Assembly (NCBI RefSeq): GCF_012027425.1
Contig: NZ_SNUE01000001.1
Coordinates: forward strand, 186,001-250,000
From: Thermococcus sp. MV5
GTDB taxonomy: Archaea > Methanobacteriota_B > Thermococci > Thermococcales > Thermococcaceae
DNA length: 64,000 bases
Direction of reading: 5' to 3'
Shown one piece after another: positions 9,121 to 19,600 of the stretch. A program made the translations under genes and the position numbers. Numbering within the stretch: the first letter of the stretch is position 1; every line of letters starts with the position of its first letter. The notes beneath the pieces are model-generated. The model made no database searches. It was not told the DNA's origin and worked only from the letters and a program-made list of their open reading frames with translations.

Positions 9121-10539
9121 ATGCATGAGCTCGTTGAATTTGCGGTTGAGAAAGCACAAGAACTTGGAGCCTCTTATGCCGAGGCAAGGTTTGAAGAAAA
9201 AGATGGAACAGAGCTGGTCATGAAGAATGGAAATCCTGAAGGTCTAGGGATTCTAGCTGAGAAAGGAATGGGAATAAGAGTCATAGTTAATGGAGGCATG
9301 GGATTTGCCTCTACAAATGTTCTGACAAAAGAAAGTGTTCTTGAGGCTGTAAAAAAAGCCGTGAAGCTAGCAAAGGCTGCAGCAAAATTAAGGAACAAAC
9401 CCATCCAATTCAGCAATGAAGATTTCCACCACGTTTTTTATGAGGTTAAGATGAAAAAAGACTTTAGAAACATTAGTGCAGAAGAGAAAATGGAGTATTT
9501 AAAGCTCATCGAAGAAAAAGTAAGAGAAACCGGAATTAACGTCCCAATGCGATTTCTGAGATATGGAGACTTCATGTGGCACAAGGTCTTCATGAACAAT
9601 GAAGGTGCATTTGTTGAGAGTCTCATCCCACGAGTCTCAGTCATGTATAACCTGGTCGTCTTTGAAGAAGGGCAGATGGAACAAGCTCCTTTCGTTCAAA
9701 GGGCCTTTTCTGGTGGACTTGAACTAATTGAGAAAGACCAACCGTGGGAATGGGCCGTGAAAGACATCAAAGCCCTGCAAAACCTCATAAAAGAAGGTCA
9801 AAAACCACCCGAAGGAAAAGTTGATGTTGTGATAAGCCCAGAGGTAGCGGGAATAGCTGTTCACGAGAGTGTTGGCCATCCCTATGAACTGGACAGAATA
9901 ATGGGAAGAGAAGCTGCTCAAGCGGGAGAAAGTTTCGTAAAGCCCGCAATGCTTGGGGAAAGGATTGGAAGTGATGTCGTGACAGTTATAGAAGACCCAA
10001 CAGTTCCGAACAGTTGGGGATTCTATCTTTACGATGATGAAGGTGTTAAAGCAAGGCCTAGATATCTCATTAAAAATGGGATAATAAATGAGTTCTTAAT
10101 GAACAGGGAGTATGCTGCGTACCTTGGAATGAAGTCAAATGCATCAGCCAGAGCAATAAACTACAATCGCGAGCCTATAGTAAGAATGGCAAACACCTAT
10201 CTCGCGCCAGGGGACTACACCTTTGAAGAGCTGATCGAAGATATAAAGCTAGGCGTTTACATGGTAAGCTTTAACGAATGGAACATAGATGACAGAAGAT
10301 TCCAACAAAGGTACATAGGAAGAGAGGCATACCTAATCGAGAACGGAGAGATAAAGCACCCTGTAAGAAAGCCAATTCTTGAAATAACTACTAAAGGCCT
10401 CTGGAGCAGCGTTGATGCTGTTGGAAAAGACGTCGAATTCTATCCAGGCACCTGTGGAAAAGGTGAACCGGGACAGGGGGTACCAGTATGGATGGGAGGA
10501 CCACATGCGAGACTTAGGGAGGTAGTGCTGAGGAGGTGA
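9121..10539 (+). CDS. tldD: TldD metalloprotease subunit
   Basis: Zinc protease partner of TldE. The TldD/E heterodimer degrades small unfolded peptides and in bacteria processes microcin B17 and CcdA. The 472-residue protein carries HESVGH (HEXXXH) near residue 255 with a downstream cysteine in FYPGTCGKGEPGQ that completes the metal site. GTG 9112 and ATG 9115 lie inside the ribosome binding site GGGGTGA, so ATG 9121 (MHELVEFAVEK) is chosen. tldE follows after five bases with a coupled start. Confidence 0.92.
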   Translation: MHELVEFAVEKAQELGASYAEARFEEKDGTELVMKNGNPEGLGILAEKGMGIRVIVNGGMGFASTNVLTKESVLEAVKKAVKLAKAAAKLRNKPIQFSNEDFHHVFYEVKMKKDFRNISAEEKMEYLKLIEEKVRETGINVPMRFLRYGDFMWHKVFMNNEGAFVESLIPRVSVMYNLVVFEEGQMEQAPFVQRAFSGGLELIEKDQPWEWAVKDIKALQNLIKEGQKPPEGKVDVVISPEVAGIAVHESVGHPYELDRIMGREAAQAGESFVKPAMLGERIGSDVVTVIEDPTVPNSWGFYLYDDEGVKARPRYLIKNGIINEFLMNREYAAYLGMKSNASARAINYNREPIVRMANTYLAPGDYTFEELIEDIKLGVYMVSFNEWNIDDRRFQQRYIGREAYLIENGEIKHPVRKPILEITTKGLWSSVDAVGKDVEFYPGTCGKGEPGQGVPVWMGGPHARLREVVLRR

Positions 10540-10544
10540 AAAAG

Positions 10545-11870
10545 ATGTTTGAAGTTAACGAATTAATCTTAAAAAGAGCAAAAGAACTCGGATTTGGAGA
10601 TGTAGTGGTTTTATCATATGAACAAAGCAGAAGACAGGTGAGATTTGCCAACAATGAAATAACAGTTGCAAAGAACTGGCATACTCAAAAGGTTGAGCTC
10701 TTCGTCGAGTACCAAAAAAGATTGGCATCCACCACTTTAACGGCTTTAGATGAGGCTACAATAGATAAAGCTCTCCAGACTCTTCTGAAGAGTGTTAAAA
10801 ATCTGGCACCTAAGGAAGACTACTATGGTATAGCAGAGGGCCCATTTAAGTATAAAGACATTCCTGGAACTTTTGATAAAGCTATAGTTGAACTAGATGA
10901 ACCAAATGAGTATGTAGAGGTTGCCATTAATGCTGCCCTTGAAGAGGGCGCCAAAAGGGTTGCAGGAGTCCTTTACACTGATCACAACAAACTCTATCTG
11001 AGCACCAGCAATGGAATAGAAGCATTTGACGAAGGAACCGGGATAGAGATAAGTGTTAGGGCATTCATAGGCGACGAAGAAAGTGGGCATGGGACAAACT
11101 CTGTAAGAATTCTCAAGAAGTTTGACCCAGAAAGTGCTGGAAGAAAAGCAGGAGAAATAGCCAAACTTGCTACCAATCCAATACAAGGCGAAGCAGGAAC
11201 TTTTGACGTTATTTTTGACCCCTTGGCCTTTGCTAACCTTCTCAGCTATATGAGCTTCATGACCTCTGCATTTGCCGTCGAAGCTGGTTTTAGCTTCTTA
11301 GTAGGCAAGTTAGGGCAAAAAGTTGCAAATGAGAAAGTCAGTATCAAGGATGTCGGAGACATGCCAAATGCTTACGGAACGAGAAAATTCGATGATGAGG
11401 GAGTTCCCACAAGAGAAACAAAGATAATCGAGAATGGGATCCTAAAAACGTATCTCCTAAATACAAGCTTTGCAAGAAAGTACAAGACCGAGACTACAGC
11501 AAATGCTGGTTTACTAATGCCCCAAGCATGGAATATTTATCTTGAACCAGGAGACTACTCAAAAGATGAAATATTTGGCGAAGTTAAGCACGGTATCTAC
11601 ATTACTAATGTATGGTACACAAGATTCCAGAACTATGTTACAGGCGATTTCTCTACGATACCAAGAGATGGAGCATTTTTAATCGAGAATGGGGAGATAA
11701 CTAAGCCCATAAGAAACATAAGGGTAAGTGACAACTTCCAGCATATATTGGAGAACATTGCCGCATTAGGAAAAGATCTCTATCATGTTCACTGGTGGGA
11801 AGTCGCTACTCCCGTGTTTACACCCTATGTTCTCGTGAAAAACGTGGGAATAACAAAGGCAACAAAATAA
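10545..11870 (+). CDS. tldE: TldE/PmbA-family subunit of TldD-TldE protease
   Basis: Second subunit of the TldD/TldE complex. It shares the fold but has no HEXXXH motif, as expected for the non-catalytic half. The 441-residue protein shows the family's C-terminal DGAFLIENGEITKPIRNIR block. The ribosome binding site GGAGGTGA overlaps the tldD stop, and the in-frame GTG at 10536 is part of that site, so ATG 10545 is the start. Translationally coupled to tldD. Confidence 0.92.
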   Translation: MFEVNELILKRAKELGFGDVVVLSYEQSRRQVRFANNEITVAKNWHTQKVELFVEYQKRLASTTLTALDEATIDKALQTLLKSVKNLAPKEDYYGIAEGPFKYKDIPGTFDKAIVELDEPNEYVEVAINAALEEGAKRVAGVLYTDHNKLYLSTSNGIEAFDEGTGIEISVRAFIGDEESGHGTNSVRILKKFDPESAGRKAGEIAKLATNPIQGEAGTFDVIFDPLAFANLLSYMSFMTSAFAVEAGFSFLVGKLGQKVANEKVSIKDVGDMPNAYGTRKFDDEGVPTRETKIIENGILKTYLLNTSFARKYKTETTANAGLLMPQAWNIYLEPGDYSKDEIFGEVKHGIYITNVWYTRFQNYVTGDFSTIPRDGAFLIENGEITKPIRNIRVSDNFQHILENIAALGKDLYHVHWWEVATPVFTPYVLVKNVGITKATK

Positions 11871-11884
11871 GCCTTTTTCTTCTT

Positions 11885-12352
11885 TTAAAATATTTTTACT
11901 ATTCCTAAGCTTGGAATTAATGTTATTAGGATGCTCAAAAGCCCACCAATGATCAAAGCAGGGATTGCTTCTCTTTTTTCTATTCCAAACAGATACGCCG
12001 CTAGACTTCCTGTCCATACTCCTGTTCCAGGAAGAGGGATTGCTACAAATACTACAAGGCCCAAAAAGCCCCATCTCTCCACATAGGGATGGGCTTTTCT
12101 CCTTACTCGCCTTACATACTTCAAATAGAGCTCCGCAAATTTCCTCAAAAATGTGTCCTCAAGCTTAAGCATAACCCAATCTATAAAAGGAAGCGCAATG
12201 GGGAGTACGAGAGAAAGAACTAAAATTCCAAGAGATGCCATTATCAAAGTGCCAAAAATAGAATAGCCCCTACCAATGCCATAAACTATTGCATATCTTC
12301 CCTCAAATGTTGGTATCAAAGAGAGCAAAAATACCTCGATTAAATTGTTCAC
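11885..12352 (-). CDS. Small multi-drug export (COG2426) membrane protein
   Basis: Integral membrane protein of 155 residues with about four hydrophobic segments. It has the family motif LIPTFEGRYAIVYG near the N-terminus and AIPLPGTGVWTGSLAAYLFG near residue 110. The family is named for small multidrug export, but the transported substrate is not established. The GTG at 12352 has CGGTGC six bases before it; the GTG at 12361 is inside that site. Convergent with tldE, 14 bp apart. Confidence 0.82.
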   Translation of the reverse strand: MNNLIEVFLLSLIPTFEGRYAIVYGIGRGYSIFGTLIMASLGILVLSLVLPIALPFIDWVMLKLEDTFLRKFAELYLKYVRRVRRKAHPYVERWGFLGLVVFVAIPLPGTGVWTGSLAAYLFGIEKREAIPALIIGGLLSILITLIPSLGIVKIF

Positions 12353-12385
12353 TCTAAGCACCGAATAGAATAAAATAGAAAGGGG

Positions 12386-13666
12386 TTAAAAATCTTGTCT
12401 TAAACCCGCTTTCCTGTTAACTTTTTTCCACCTCATGCCATAAAAGAAAGGAAACTTGCCTGGTGTGATCCGTTTTTCCCATCTTTCCACAAGCTTTATC
12501 TCTTCTTCAAATGCCCACCTTGTTAATCCTTCTAAGTTCTCAGTACTTCCTTCAAGTTGCTTCGCCTTTTCTATTATTGTTCTCTGCAGTTCATCCCTCT
12601 CTTTGGCAAATTCACTTATATAAGCCTGATAATTGGTCTGAAATATTCTATGAAATCTCTCCATGCGCCACCAGTAATTTTTGGGATTATACTTATTATT
12701 AGGGACTTCTCCCAAATCTGGAAGCCCTCCTTCAAAGAAAACTGGCTTGAATATGCTTAAACATGGATTAGACACTCCTGTAAACCAGTGAATGCTTAAA
12801 TCTTCCCTAAGCTCTGAAATCTGAGATGATGCAGTCTGAGAGGGCCGTGTTAGACCCCCATAATGCATGCATATATCTCTCATAGACCCCTTTTCTGGGG
12901 AGTATGGCTCAACATTGTGTGATCTCAAGATTTCCATCATATACTCAAGGGTTATTTCTCCCTTTCTTTCCTTGAGTTTTTGATATGTGAAAGCTCTTCT
13001 CTCCCTTCCGTAGGCAAAATGAGTATAGAACCTATCGGAAAAATAGCGGGCAAAGTTGAAGTTACCCTTTTTTGAGAGTTTTTCAACGCTGTCAGATGCT
13101 AGATCCCACTCATCTTCAATCGTTAGGGCATTTGAAATAGAGTAAACATCCTCAATTCTCTTTGCAACCCAATTTTTGCCAGCAGTTTCAAGAACCCAAG
13201 CTTCTTTTGGATCCGCAATTATGAAAGAGTTGCTGTATACCATCTTATGTTCGTAACTCCCACTCCCTCCTTGAGTATGATTCTCAATTATCTCAATTAT
13301 AAAATTAAGAGCTTCTTTAGATGTTTTTGTTCTCTCAAGTGCAAGTCTTATCATATCCATTCCCAAGATCCCTTTTTCTGAGAGTTGTTCTTTTGTAAAA
13401 ACTGCAGTATTACCAATTGCCAGGTCAAACTCATTCACTCCCATTTCAGCTCCCCAAATCCACCAAGGTCGAGAAAGAACCACTGCATAAGTCTCCCTAA
13501 CCTGAGGGAACTCAAAATAAGTTAGTCTTACCACTTCACTTTCGTGCTTTTGCCTTGGGATGTATTCCAAAATCTGAGCCTCATTTGGATCTCTATCACT
13601 GTTCTTAGCAAACAGCATTGTATTATCTTTAGTCACTTTAGGAGTCGCAACGAGAATATCACACAT
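12386..13666 (-). CDS. Peptidase family C69 / secernin-like hydrolase
   Basis: Ntn-type cysteine hydrolase of 426 residues, probably a dipeptidase or amidase. The nucleophile is expected at Cys2: removal of the initiator Met from MCDILVATPKVTKDNTMLFA exposes it. The following LFAKNSDRDPNEAQ and NEFDLAIGNTAVFTK are typical of C69/secernins. The choice of ATG 13666, rather than GTG 13675, puts the cysteine second and gives an AGGTG ribosome binding site. There is no signal peptide, so it is cytosolic. The physiological substrate is unknown. Confidence 0.83.
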   Translation of the reverse strand: MCDILVATPKVTKDNTMLFAKNSDRDPNEAQILEYIPRQKHESEVVRLTYFEFPQVRETYAVVLSRPWWIWGAEMGVNEFDLAIGNTAVFTKEQLSEKGILGMDMIRLALERTKTSKEALNFIIEIIENHTQGGSGSYEHKMVYSNSFIIADPKEAWVLETAGKNWVAKRIEDVYSISNALTIEDEWDLASDSVEKLSKKGNFNFARYFSDRFYTHFAYGRERRAFTYQKLKERKGEITLEYMMEILRSHNVEPYSPEKGSMRDICMHYGGLTRPSQTASSQISELREDLSIHWFTGVSNPCLSIFKPVFFEGGLPDLGEVPNNKYNPKNYWWRMERFHRIFQTNYQAYISEFAKERDELQRTIIEKAKQLEGSTENLEGLTRWAFEEEIKLVERWEKRITPGKFPFFYGMRWKKVNRKAGLRQDF

Positions 13667-13729
13667 ATCAAACACCTAGATAAAGAATAATACGTAAGAC
13701 CTTTTAACAATTGAGGAAAAAGAAAATGT

Positions 13730-14251
13730 TCAAAGCTCCAAACACTTTGTTGAGTCCAAGTATTCACCTTTTTCTTCGTCCCAGTGAGAGTGGTAGAACC
13801 ACTCTGCGGCTTTGCAATACTCAAAGAGTTCCTCGTCCTTGAAATAGAGTGCTATTTCTCTCTTGGCGGTTTCTTCACTATCAGAGGCATGAATAACATT
13901 GTATATTGCATCCCCCACATCAAGACCATAATCACCTCTAATTGTTCCTGGCTCGGCGTCCTTTGGATCCGTTGCACCACACATCTTTCTTACCACGCTA
14001 ATCGCGTATCTTCCTTCTACGACCATCAAAATACTTGGAGCCTTTGTTATGTAGTCTATTAGTGGTTTAAAAAATGGCTTTCCCTTGTGCTCCTCATAGT
14101 GCTTTTCGGCCAATTCCCTATCAATGTGTATCATCTTCATCCCAATTATTTTAAGACCTCGCTTCTCAAATCTACTGATAATTTCACCTACGAGTCCTCT
14201 AACAACGGCATCAGGCTTTATGATTACTAGTGTTCTCTCCACTTTGTTCAT
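13730..14251 (-). CDS. ndk: Nucleoside diphosphate kinase
   Basis: Transfers the gamma phosphate among nucleoside triphosphates through a phosphohistidine. The catalytic histidine is in [16 protein letters not shown], and the N-terminus [15 protein letters not shown] is the family signature. At 173 residues it is slightly longer than bacterial Ndk because of extra residues before the C-terminus, common in archaeal forms. Translation could be extended far upstream (to 14524), but that part is antisense to gltX. ATG 14251 has GGTGTTG upstream. Divergent from gltX. Confidence 0.93.
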   Translation of the reverse strand: MNKVERTLVIIKPDAVVRGLVGEIISRFEKRGLKIIGMKMIHIDRELAEKHYEEHKGKPFFKPLIDYITKAPSILMVVEGRYAISVVRKMCGATDPKDAEPGTIRGDYGLDVGDAIYNVIHASDSEETAKREIALYFKDEELFEYCKAAEWFYHSHWDEEKGEYLDSTKCLEL

Positions 14252-14354
14252 TGGCAACACCAAAAACAATAAACGTAGTGATTTAAAATTCTTTTTAATG
14301 GACCTCGCACAAGGTTTATAACTTAACCCTGCCTTCTCCCTATGGTGAAGAAAA

Positions 14355-16076
14355 ATGGAGATAAGGGAGACTATACTCAAATATGCGCTCATCAATGCTA
14401 TCCAGCATGATGGAAAAGCCAATTCCAAAGCAGTTATAGGAAAAATACTTGGTGAGAACCCGAAACTAAGGCCAAAAGCTAGAGAAATAATTCCTCTTGT
14501 CAATGATATAGTCCAAGAAGTCAATTCTATGGGTATTGAGGATCAAAAAGCCAAGTTAAATGAAATTTATCCTGAATTCTTCGAAAAGAAGGAGGAAAAA
14601 AGGGAAGAAAAGAAAGGTCTCCCCCCCTTACCTAAGGCAGAAAAAGGAAAAGTCATCACAAGATTCGCCCCAAACCCTGATGGTGCATTTCATTTAGGAA
14701 ATGCTAGAGCTGCAATCCTAAGTCATGAATACGCTAGAATTTATGGTGGAAAATTCATCCTGAGATTTGATGATACCGACCCCAAAGTAAAAAGGCCTGA
14801 ACCAATCTTTTACAAGTGGATTATTGAGGATCTAAAATGGTTGGGCTTCCAGATAGATGAAATCCACATGGCAAGTGACAGGCTGGAAATTTATTATTCC
14901 TATGCCGAAAAACTGCTCGCGATGGGGAAAGCCTACGTATGCACATGCAAACCAGAGGATTTCAGGAAGCTCAGAGATGAAGGAAAAGCATGCCCCCATA
15001 GGGACATACCCCCAGAAATCCAGCTTCAAGAATGGAAAAAGATGCTCAATGGTGAGTATAAGGAAGGAGAGGCTGTCGTAAGAATAAAAACTGACCTGAG
15101 TCATCCAAATCCAGCGGTAAGAGATTGGCCAGCACTTAGAATTATTAATAATCCCAATCACCCAAGAACAGGAGACAAATACCACGTATGGCCCCTCTAT
15201 AACTTCGCTTCTGCTATAGACGATCATGAGCTTGGTGTTACTCACATCTTCAGAGGGCAAGAACATGCAGAAAACGAGACAAAGCAGAGGTATGTATACG
15301 AGTATTTTGGATGGGAATATCCACAAACAGTTCACCATGGAAGACTCTCAATTGAAGGAGTTATCTTAAGCAAGTCAAAAACACGGAAAGGAATAGAAGA
15401 AGGCAAATACTTAGGATGGGATGATCCAAGACTCGGAACTATTAGGGCTCTAAAAAGAAGAGGTATCCAATCAGAGGCTATTAAAGAACTAATAATTGAA
15501 GTAGGGCTCAAAAAAAGCGATACTACCATCAGTTGGGATAACTTAGCAGCAATAAACAGAAGACTAATCGAACCTATTGCCAACAGGTACTTCTTTGTTG
15601 CCGATCCAATACCAATGGAGATTAAGGGTTACAACGAAGAGTTCATAGCAGAAGTACCTCTCCATCCCGACCATCCCGAGAGAGGTATTAGAAAGCTTAA
15701 ATTCACTCCTGGAAAACCAGTGTACGTATCAAAAGACGACCTCGAACTCCTCAAGAGCAACGAATATGTTAGACTTAAGGACCTCTTCAATGTAAAAATC
15801 CTGGAAGTTAGTGAAGAAAGAATTGTGGTAGAATTTGATAGTATTGAATACGAAAAGGCCAGAGAAAACAGGTGGAGAATGATTCATTGGGTTCCAGAAG
15901 GAAAACCATGTGAGGTTTTAATACCAGAAGGAGATGAACTCATAGTTAGGAAAGGCCTGCTTGAAACCAATGCAAATCTAAAAGTTGATGACATAGTCCA
16001 GTTCGAGCGTTTTGGCTTTGTGAGAATAGACAAGATAGAGGAGGAAAAAGTAACAGCAATCTTTGCTCACAAGTGA
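14355..16076 (+). CDS. gltX: Glutamyl-tRNA synthetase, archaeal type
   Basis: Charges tRNA-Glu with glutamate, and possibly tRNA-Gln for the transamidation route. The 573-residue enzyme has an N-terminal helical extension of about 95 residues, then the class I catalytic domain with [17 protein letters not shown] (HIGH-like motif HLGN) and [10 protein letters not shown] (KMSKS-like). An all-beta anticodon-binding C-terminal half follows, which separates archaeal/eukaryotic GluRS from the bacterial form. The ATG follows ATGGTGAAG. The 3' end overlaps the convergent PP-loop gene by 10 bases. Confidence 0.96.
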   Translation: MEIRETILKYALINAIQHDGKANSKAVIGKILGENPKLRPKAREIIPLVNDIVQEVNSMGIEDQKAKLNEIYPEFFEKKEEKREEKKGLPPLPKAEKGKVITRFAPNPDGAFHLGNARAAILSHEYARIYGGKFILRFDDTDPKVKRPEPIFYKWIIEDLKWLGFQIDEIHMASDRLEIYYSYAEKLLAMGKAYVCTCKPEDFRKLRDEGKACPHRDIPPEIQLQEWKKMLNGEYKEGEAVVRIKTDLSHPNPAVRDWPALRIINNPNHPRTGDKYHVWPLYNFASAIDDHELGVTHIFRGQEHAENETKQRYVYEYFGWEYPQTVHHGRLSIEGVILSKSKTRKGIEEGKYLGWDDPRLGTIRALKRRGIQSEAIKELIIEVGLKKSDTTISWDNLAAINRRLIEPIANRYFFVADPIPMEIKGYNEEFIAEVPLHPDHPERGIRKLKFTPGKPVYVSKDDLELLKSNEYVRLKDLFNVKILEVSEERIVVEFDSIEYEKARENRWRMIHWVPEGKPCEVLIPEGDELIVRKGLLETNANLKVDDIVQFERFGFVRIDKIEEEKVTAIFAHK

Positions 16077-16678
16077 GCCTTTTCTTTTTTCCATCCCAGT
16101 ACCCTTGACTGCAAATGTCTTTTTGGGAAAATTGTAAGTGGGTCTATGCCTTTCTCTCTTAAGAGATATCTGATTTCCACTTCATAGTCAGATTTTTCGA
16201 GCTCTTCACTCTCTTTGAGTTCAATTATGAAAAGTCTATCCGTAAGCTCTCTTATTGTCTTATACCCAAGGCCCAAAAGTGGCCGTATGTACTGAACGTT
16301 GAATCTATCCTCAAGACTTCTTGTTTTCCTTTGATCCAGCAGAGGTACTCTATCATCCCTTCTAGTCCCATCGCTTATTCTTTCTACGTCATCACGTCTG
16401 GCAATCTCTTCCAGTGCCCTTTCATGAATAAATTGGATAGCATTGTTTGGATGTTTATCGTTGATACACATCTCAGTAGCTTTTTCAAGAATTATTCTGT
16501 CTAAGAAAAACACTTCATGCTCAAAACCAAGCCTTTGTGCAGTTTCTTTAGCATATTTCCAGCTGTCAAGGAGTCCAAAATTAACAGTAATCAGTTTAAC
16601 TTCATAGCCCAGTCTCTTCAAAATATATGCCGCCAGTGAAGAGTCTTTTCCTCCGCTGTAAAGATGGTAAACCTCCAT
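16067..16678 (-). CDS. PP-loop ATP pyrophosphatase-like protein
   Basis: Adenine-nucleotide alpha-hydrolase superfamily member of 203 residues. The P-loop HLYSGGKDSSLAAYIL starts at residue 5, and a conserved SDGTRRDDRVPLLD lies near residue 107. Such proteins activate substrates by adenylation, for instance in tRNA thiolation or asparagine synthetase-like reactions. No zinc-cysteine motifs of TtuA/TtcA are visible, so the target is open. The extension to 16708 overlaps the aIF5B gene; ATG 16678 has GGTGG upstream. It follows aIF5B by 19 bp and is probably co-transcribed with it. Confidence 0.8.
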   Translation of the reverse strand: MEVYHLYSGGKDSSLAAYILKRLGYEVKLITVNFGLLDSWKYAKETAQRLGFEHEVFFLDRIILEKATEMCINDKHPNNAIQFIHERALEEIARRDDVERISDGTRRDDRVPLLDQRKTRSLEDRFNVQYIRPLLGLGYKTIRELTDRLFIIELKESEELEKSDYEVEIRYLLREKGIDPLTIFPKRHLQSRVLGWKKEKAHL

Positions 16679-16697
16679 GAGTACCACCAAAAGAAAA

Positions 16698-19600
16698 TTA
16701 AAGAGCACTCCAGAATGGGTCTTTCTGGGCCTTTACTTTTGCCGTCTTTTTCAAAGCTTTTATATCAGTTTCATCAAGCACGTCTCTAAGTTCCTTCACT
16801 AGCCTTATTGCATCATCTTTACTTATGTCCACATAAAGGATTTCTCCTGGATGTATGTGTCTTCCCACCATAGCTCCCTCAATTGCCACAGCTACTTGAT
16901 CTCCTTTCTTAGCCTCTTGGAGGAAATCTTCTTTGGACTTAATTGATTTTATTACTCCTACCCTATCTCCATTTTGCTTTATTAGCGGATATCCTGGCTT
17001 TATCCTTCCTTCAAGCACCTCTATTCCCACTATAGCTGGATGACTCCTCCTAAAAACATATCGTTCATCAGGGAAGAGCTTAATAACACCGGGGAACTTG
17101 GTTTTGGCTAGAACCTCTTTCTTTTTCTTCTCTTCTTCTGCCTTTACCCATGCTTCATAGTCCTCTATTATCTTGTAAATTATGTTCCCTACAAAGAGAG
17201 GTATTTTTTTGGCATTGGCGACTTCTTCCGCATCTTCATTAACTTTCACATTGAATCCAATAACCACGCCATAGAAGGGTTCCTCTTCTTTTACACTAAG
17301 AGCCTCCATAACATCGGTTTTGCTGATATTTCCTACATCAGCCTTTCTAATGGGGATATTCTTCTCATGAAGTTCTTTACTCAAAGCTTCCAAACTTCCA
17401 ATGGTGTCTGCTTTTACTATCACTCCTACTTTATCTGTGCTTATAATCACGCTCTTTATTTGGTCGAGAATCTCTCCTCTAGCCCTTTCAAGTTCCTCCT
17501 CACTTCTCACAGCTATCACTGGAGACCCAGCAAGGGCATCTTCCAATCCAGGGGCTGCTATTTTGATACCTGCAGAAGCAGAAACCTCTTCAACCTGATC
17601 AAACCTGTATCTCGGATCTCTTATCTCATCAAGAGGTTTAGGCTTGAGAAGGGCCCTTATTTTTGTGACTATGGCCTTATCTTTGCCTCCCACAACAATC
17701 ATATCATCTTTCTTTAAGGTACCATCATAAACTATTACATCTATTGTTGTTCCAAAGCCTATTTCCTCCCTAACTTCAAGTATAGTTCCCCTTGCCGGCC
17801 CCTCTACTTCTATCTTGAGCTTTTCTTCGAGATACTTTTGGGCCAAACCTGAAATAAGCACAAGCAATTCAGGGATCCCAATTCCATATTTAGCGGAAAT
17901 TGGTATTATTGCAAGTTCTTTTCTGAAATCTTGGACTCGGTCAAATCTATTGGCCTGAAAACCAATTTCATAGAACTTCCCTATTAACTCCCAAAGTTTT
18001 GTCTCAAGCTCTTGCTGTGCTCTCTGATCCTGCTTTTTAATATTGACTAAGAAAGGTTCATTTTCAGTTATTTTCCATCCTTTAATACGATCGATCTTAT
18101 TTGCAGCTACAACAAAGGGAGTCCTATATTTCCTCAAAATCTCTATACTCTCCAATGTTTGGGGTTGAAAGCCTTCGTTTACATCAACTATAAGAATTGC
18201 TAAATCTGCCAAGCTTCCTCCCCTTGCTCTAAGACTTGTGAAGGCTTCATGACCAGGAGTATCTATAAAAAGTAATCCTGGAAGCTTAATCTCACCTTTC
18301 CAGAGGCTTAAAAGAGGGCCAGCAAGCTGTTTAACAACATCGATAGGAACTTCAGTAGCACCTATATGCTGAGTAATTCCACCCGCTTCTTTCTCCGCTA
18401 CGCGGGTATTACGTATACGGTCAAGCATCGTTGTATTATGAACTATTATTCCATTAGCAACAAAGTTTCCTGTGTCCGTGGTTAGGTCGTAAACATACCC
18501 TTCATATTCAACTTCCTCAATAGCATTAACTGGGACAAAAACAAGTGATTCCACAAGGTTTTCAACATAATCGATATCTTTGGAGTCGAACTCCCTATTT
18601 TTCCAAACTTCTATAAGTTCTCTCCCTAATTCAGTTAGTCTACCATCTTTAATCAGTCCCTCTGCCTCAAAAGCCTTCAAATAATTATGATCCTTTTTAG
18701 AACCTTCAAGAGTTGCTATTTTAGCATCCAGATTCTTAGAACCTTTCCTAAGAGTTTCAAAAATCTTTTTGAGGATCTCATAACTTGGCAATTGAGAACT
18801 TTCATACTTTGCATAGTATGGAATAACCTCATTTAACTCGGTTCTAGTAAACCCAAACAACAATCTAAGCCTTCTAAGCTCCTCCTGAATTGGATAAGCC
18901 TCACTTTTTCTGCTTTTCTCGATTATTTCATTAAGTCCCTCCTGTTTCTCCTTAATCGAAAATCCGATCCAATGTTTAAACTTAATTAAATTTCTTCTTC
19001 CAGAGATTACTAGGAGATGATACACCTTATTGGAGCCATTATACCCTTTCTCCACCTCATAAATCTTGGAGAAAATACTAAATCTTAAGAGAACAAGTGA
19101 AAGATCTTCTATTAACTCTTTAGATGCACTCAACACTTCTATCCTTGCATCTTTTTTGTTTACATACCCGTCCGTGTCAAAGTACCCTCTTAAAAACTCA
19201 GCTACAAGAGGCTTAGGGGCTATAAAAAGTATATTCGGAACTCTAAGTGAATGGGCCTTTTTACAATTAGGATAGTCAAAAAGTCTTTTCAATAACCTAA
19301 GAATAGCACCTCCACCCTTCTTAAGCTCCAGTTCATAGGAACTCCTTCTTTTGACCCTAACTACATCAACTCCAATTTTTTCAAGTTCTTTGAGCCTCTC
19401 GTAGACCTCAGCATTATTGTTAGCAATCTTTGCAGTACTCCCATCACCAAACATGACACCAGCAAAGTAAAAAATTGGCTTCCACTCTTCAAGACTCTTT
19501 GGAACTTTTATATAATATAATGGTTTTCCCGATCTGTGAATTCTAGGAGTAAATGCTATCTTCTCAACATGGTTAAAAAGGCCAAACGTGGCTAGATCCT

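Noticed and set aside
9174-9416. Reading frames antisense to tldD and similar ones opposite gltX, rgy, trm1 and others
   Set aside because: They mirror well-supported genes, with compositions typical of antisense frames and no ribosome binding sites.
14252-14524. N-terminal extension of Ndk by 91 residues
   Set aside because: The added part is antisense to gltX, resembles no Ndk, and ATG 14251 gives a normal enzyme with a ribosome binding site.
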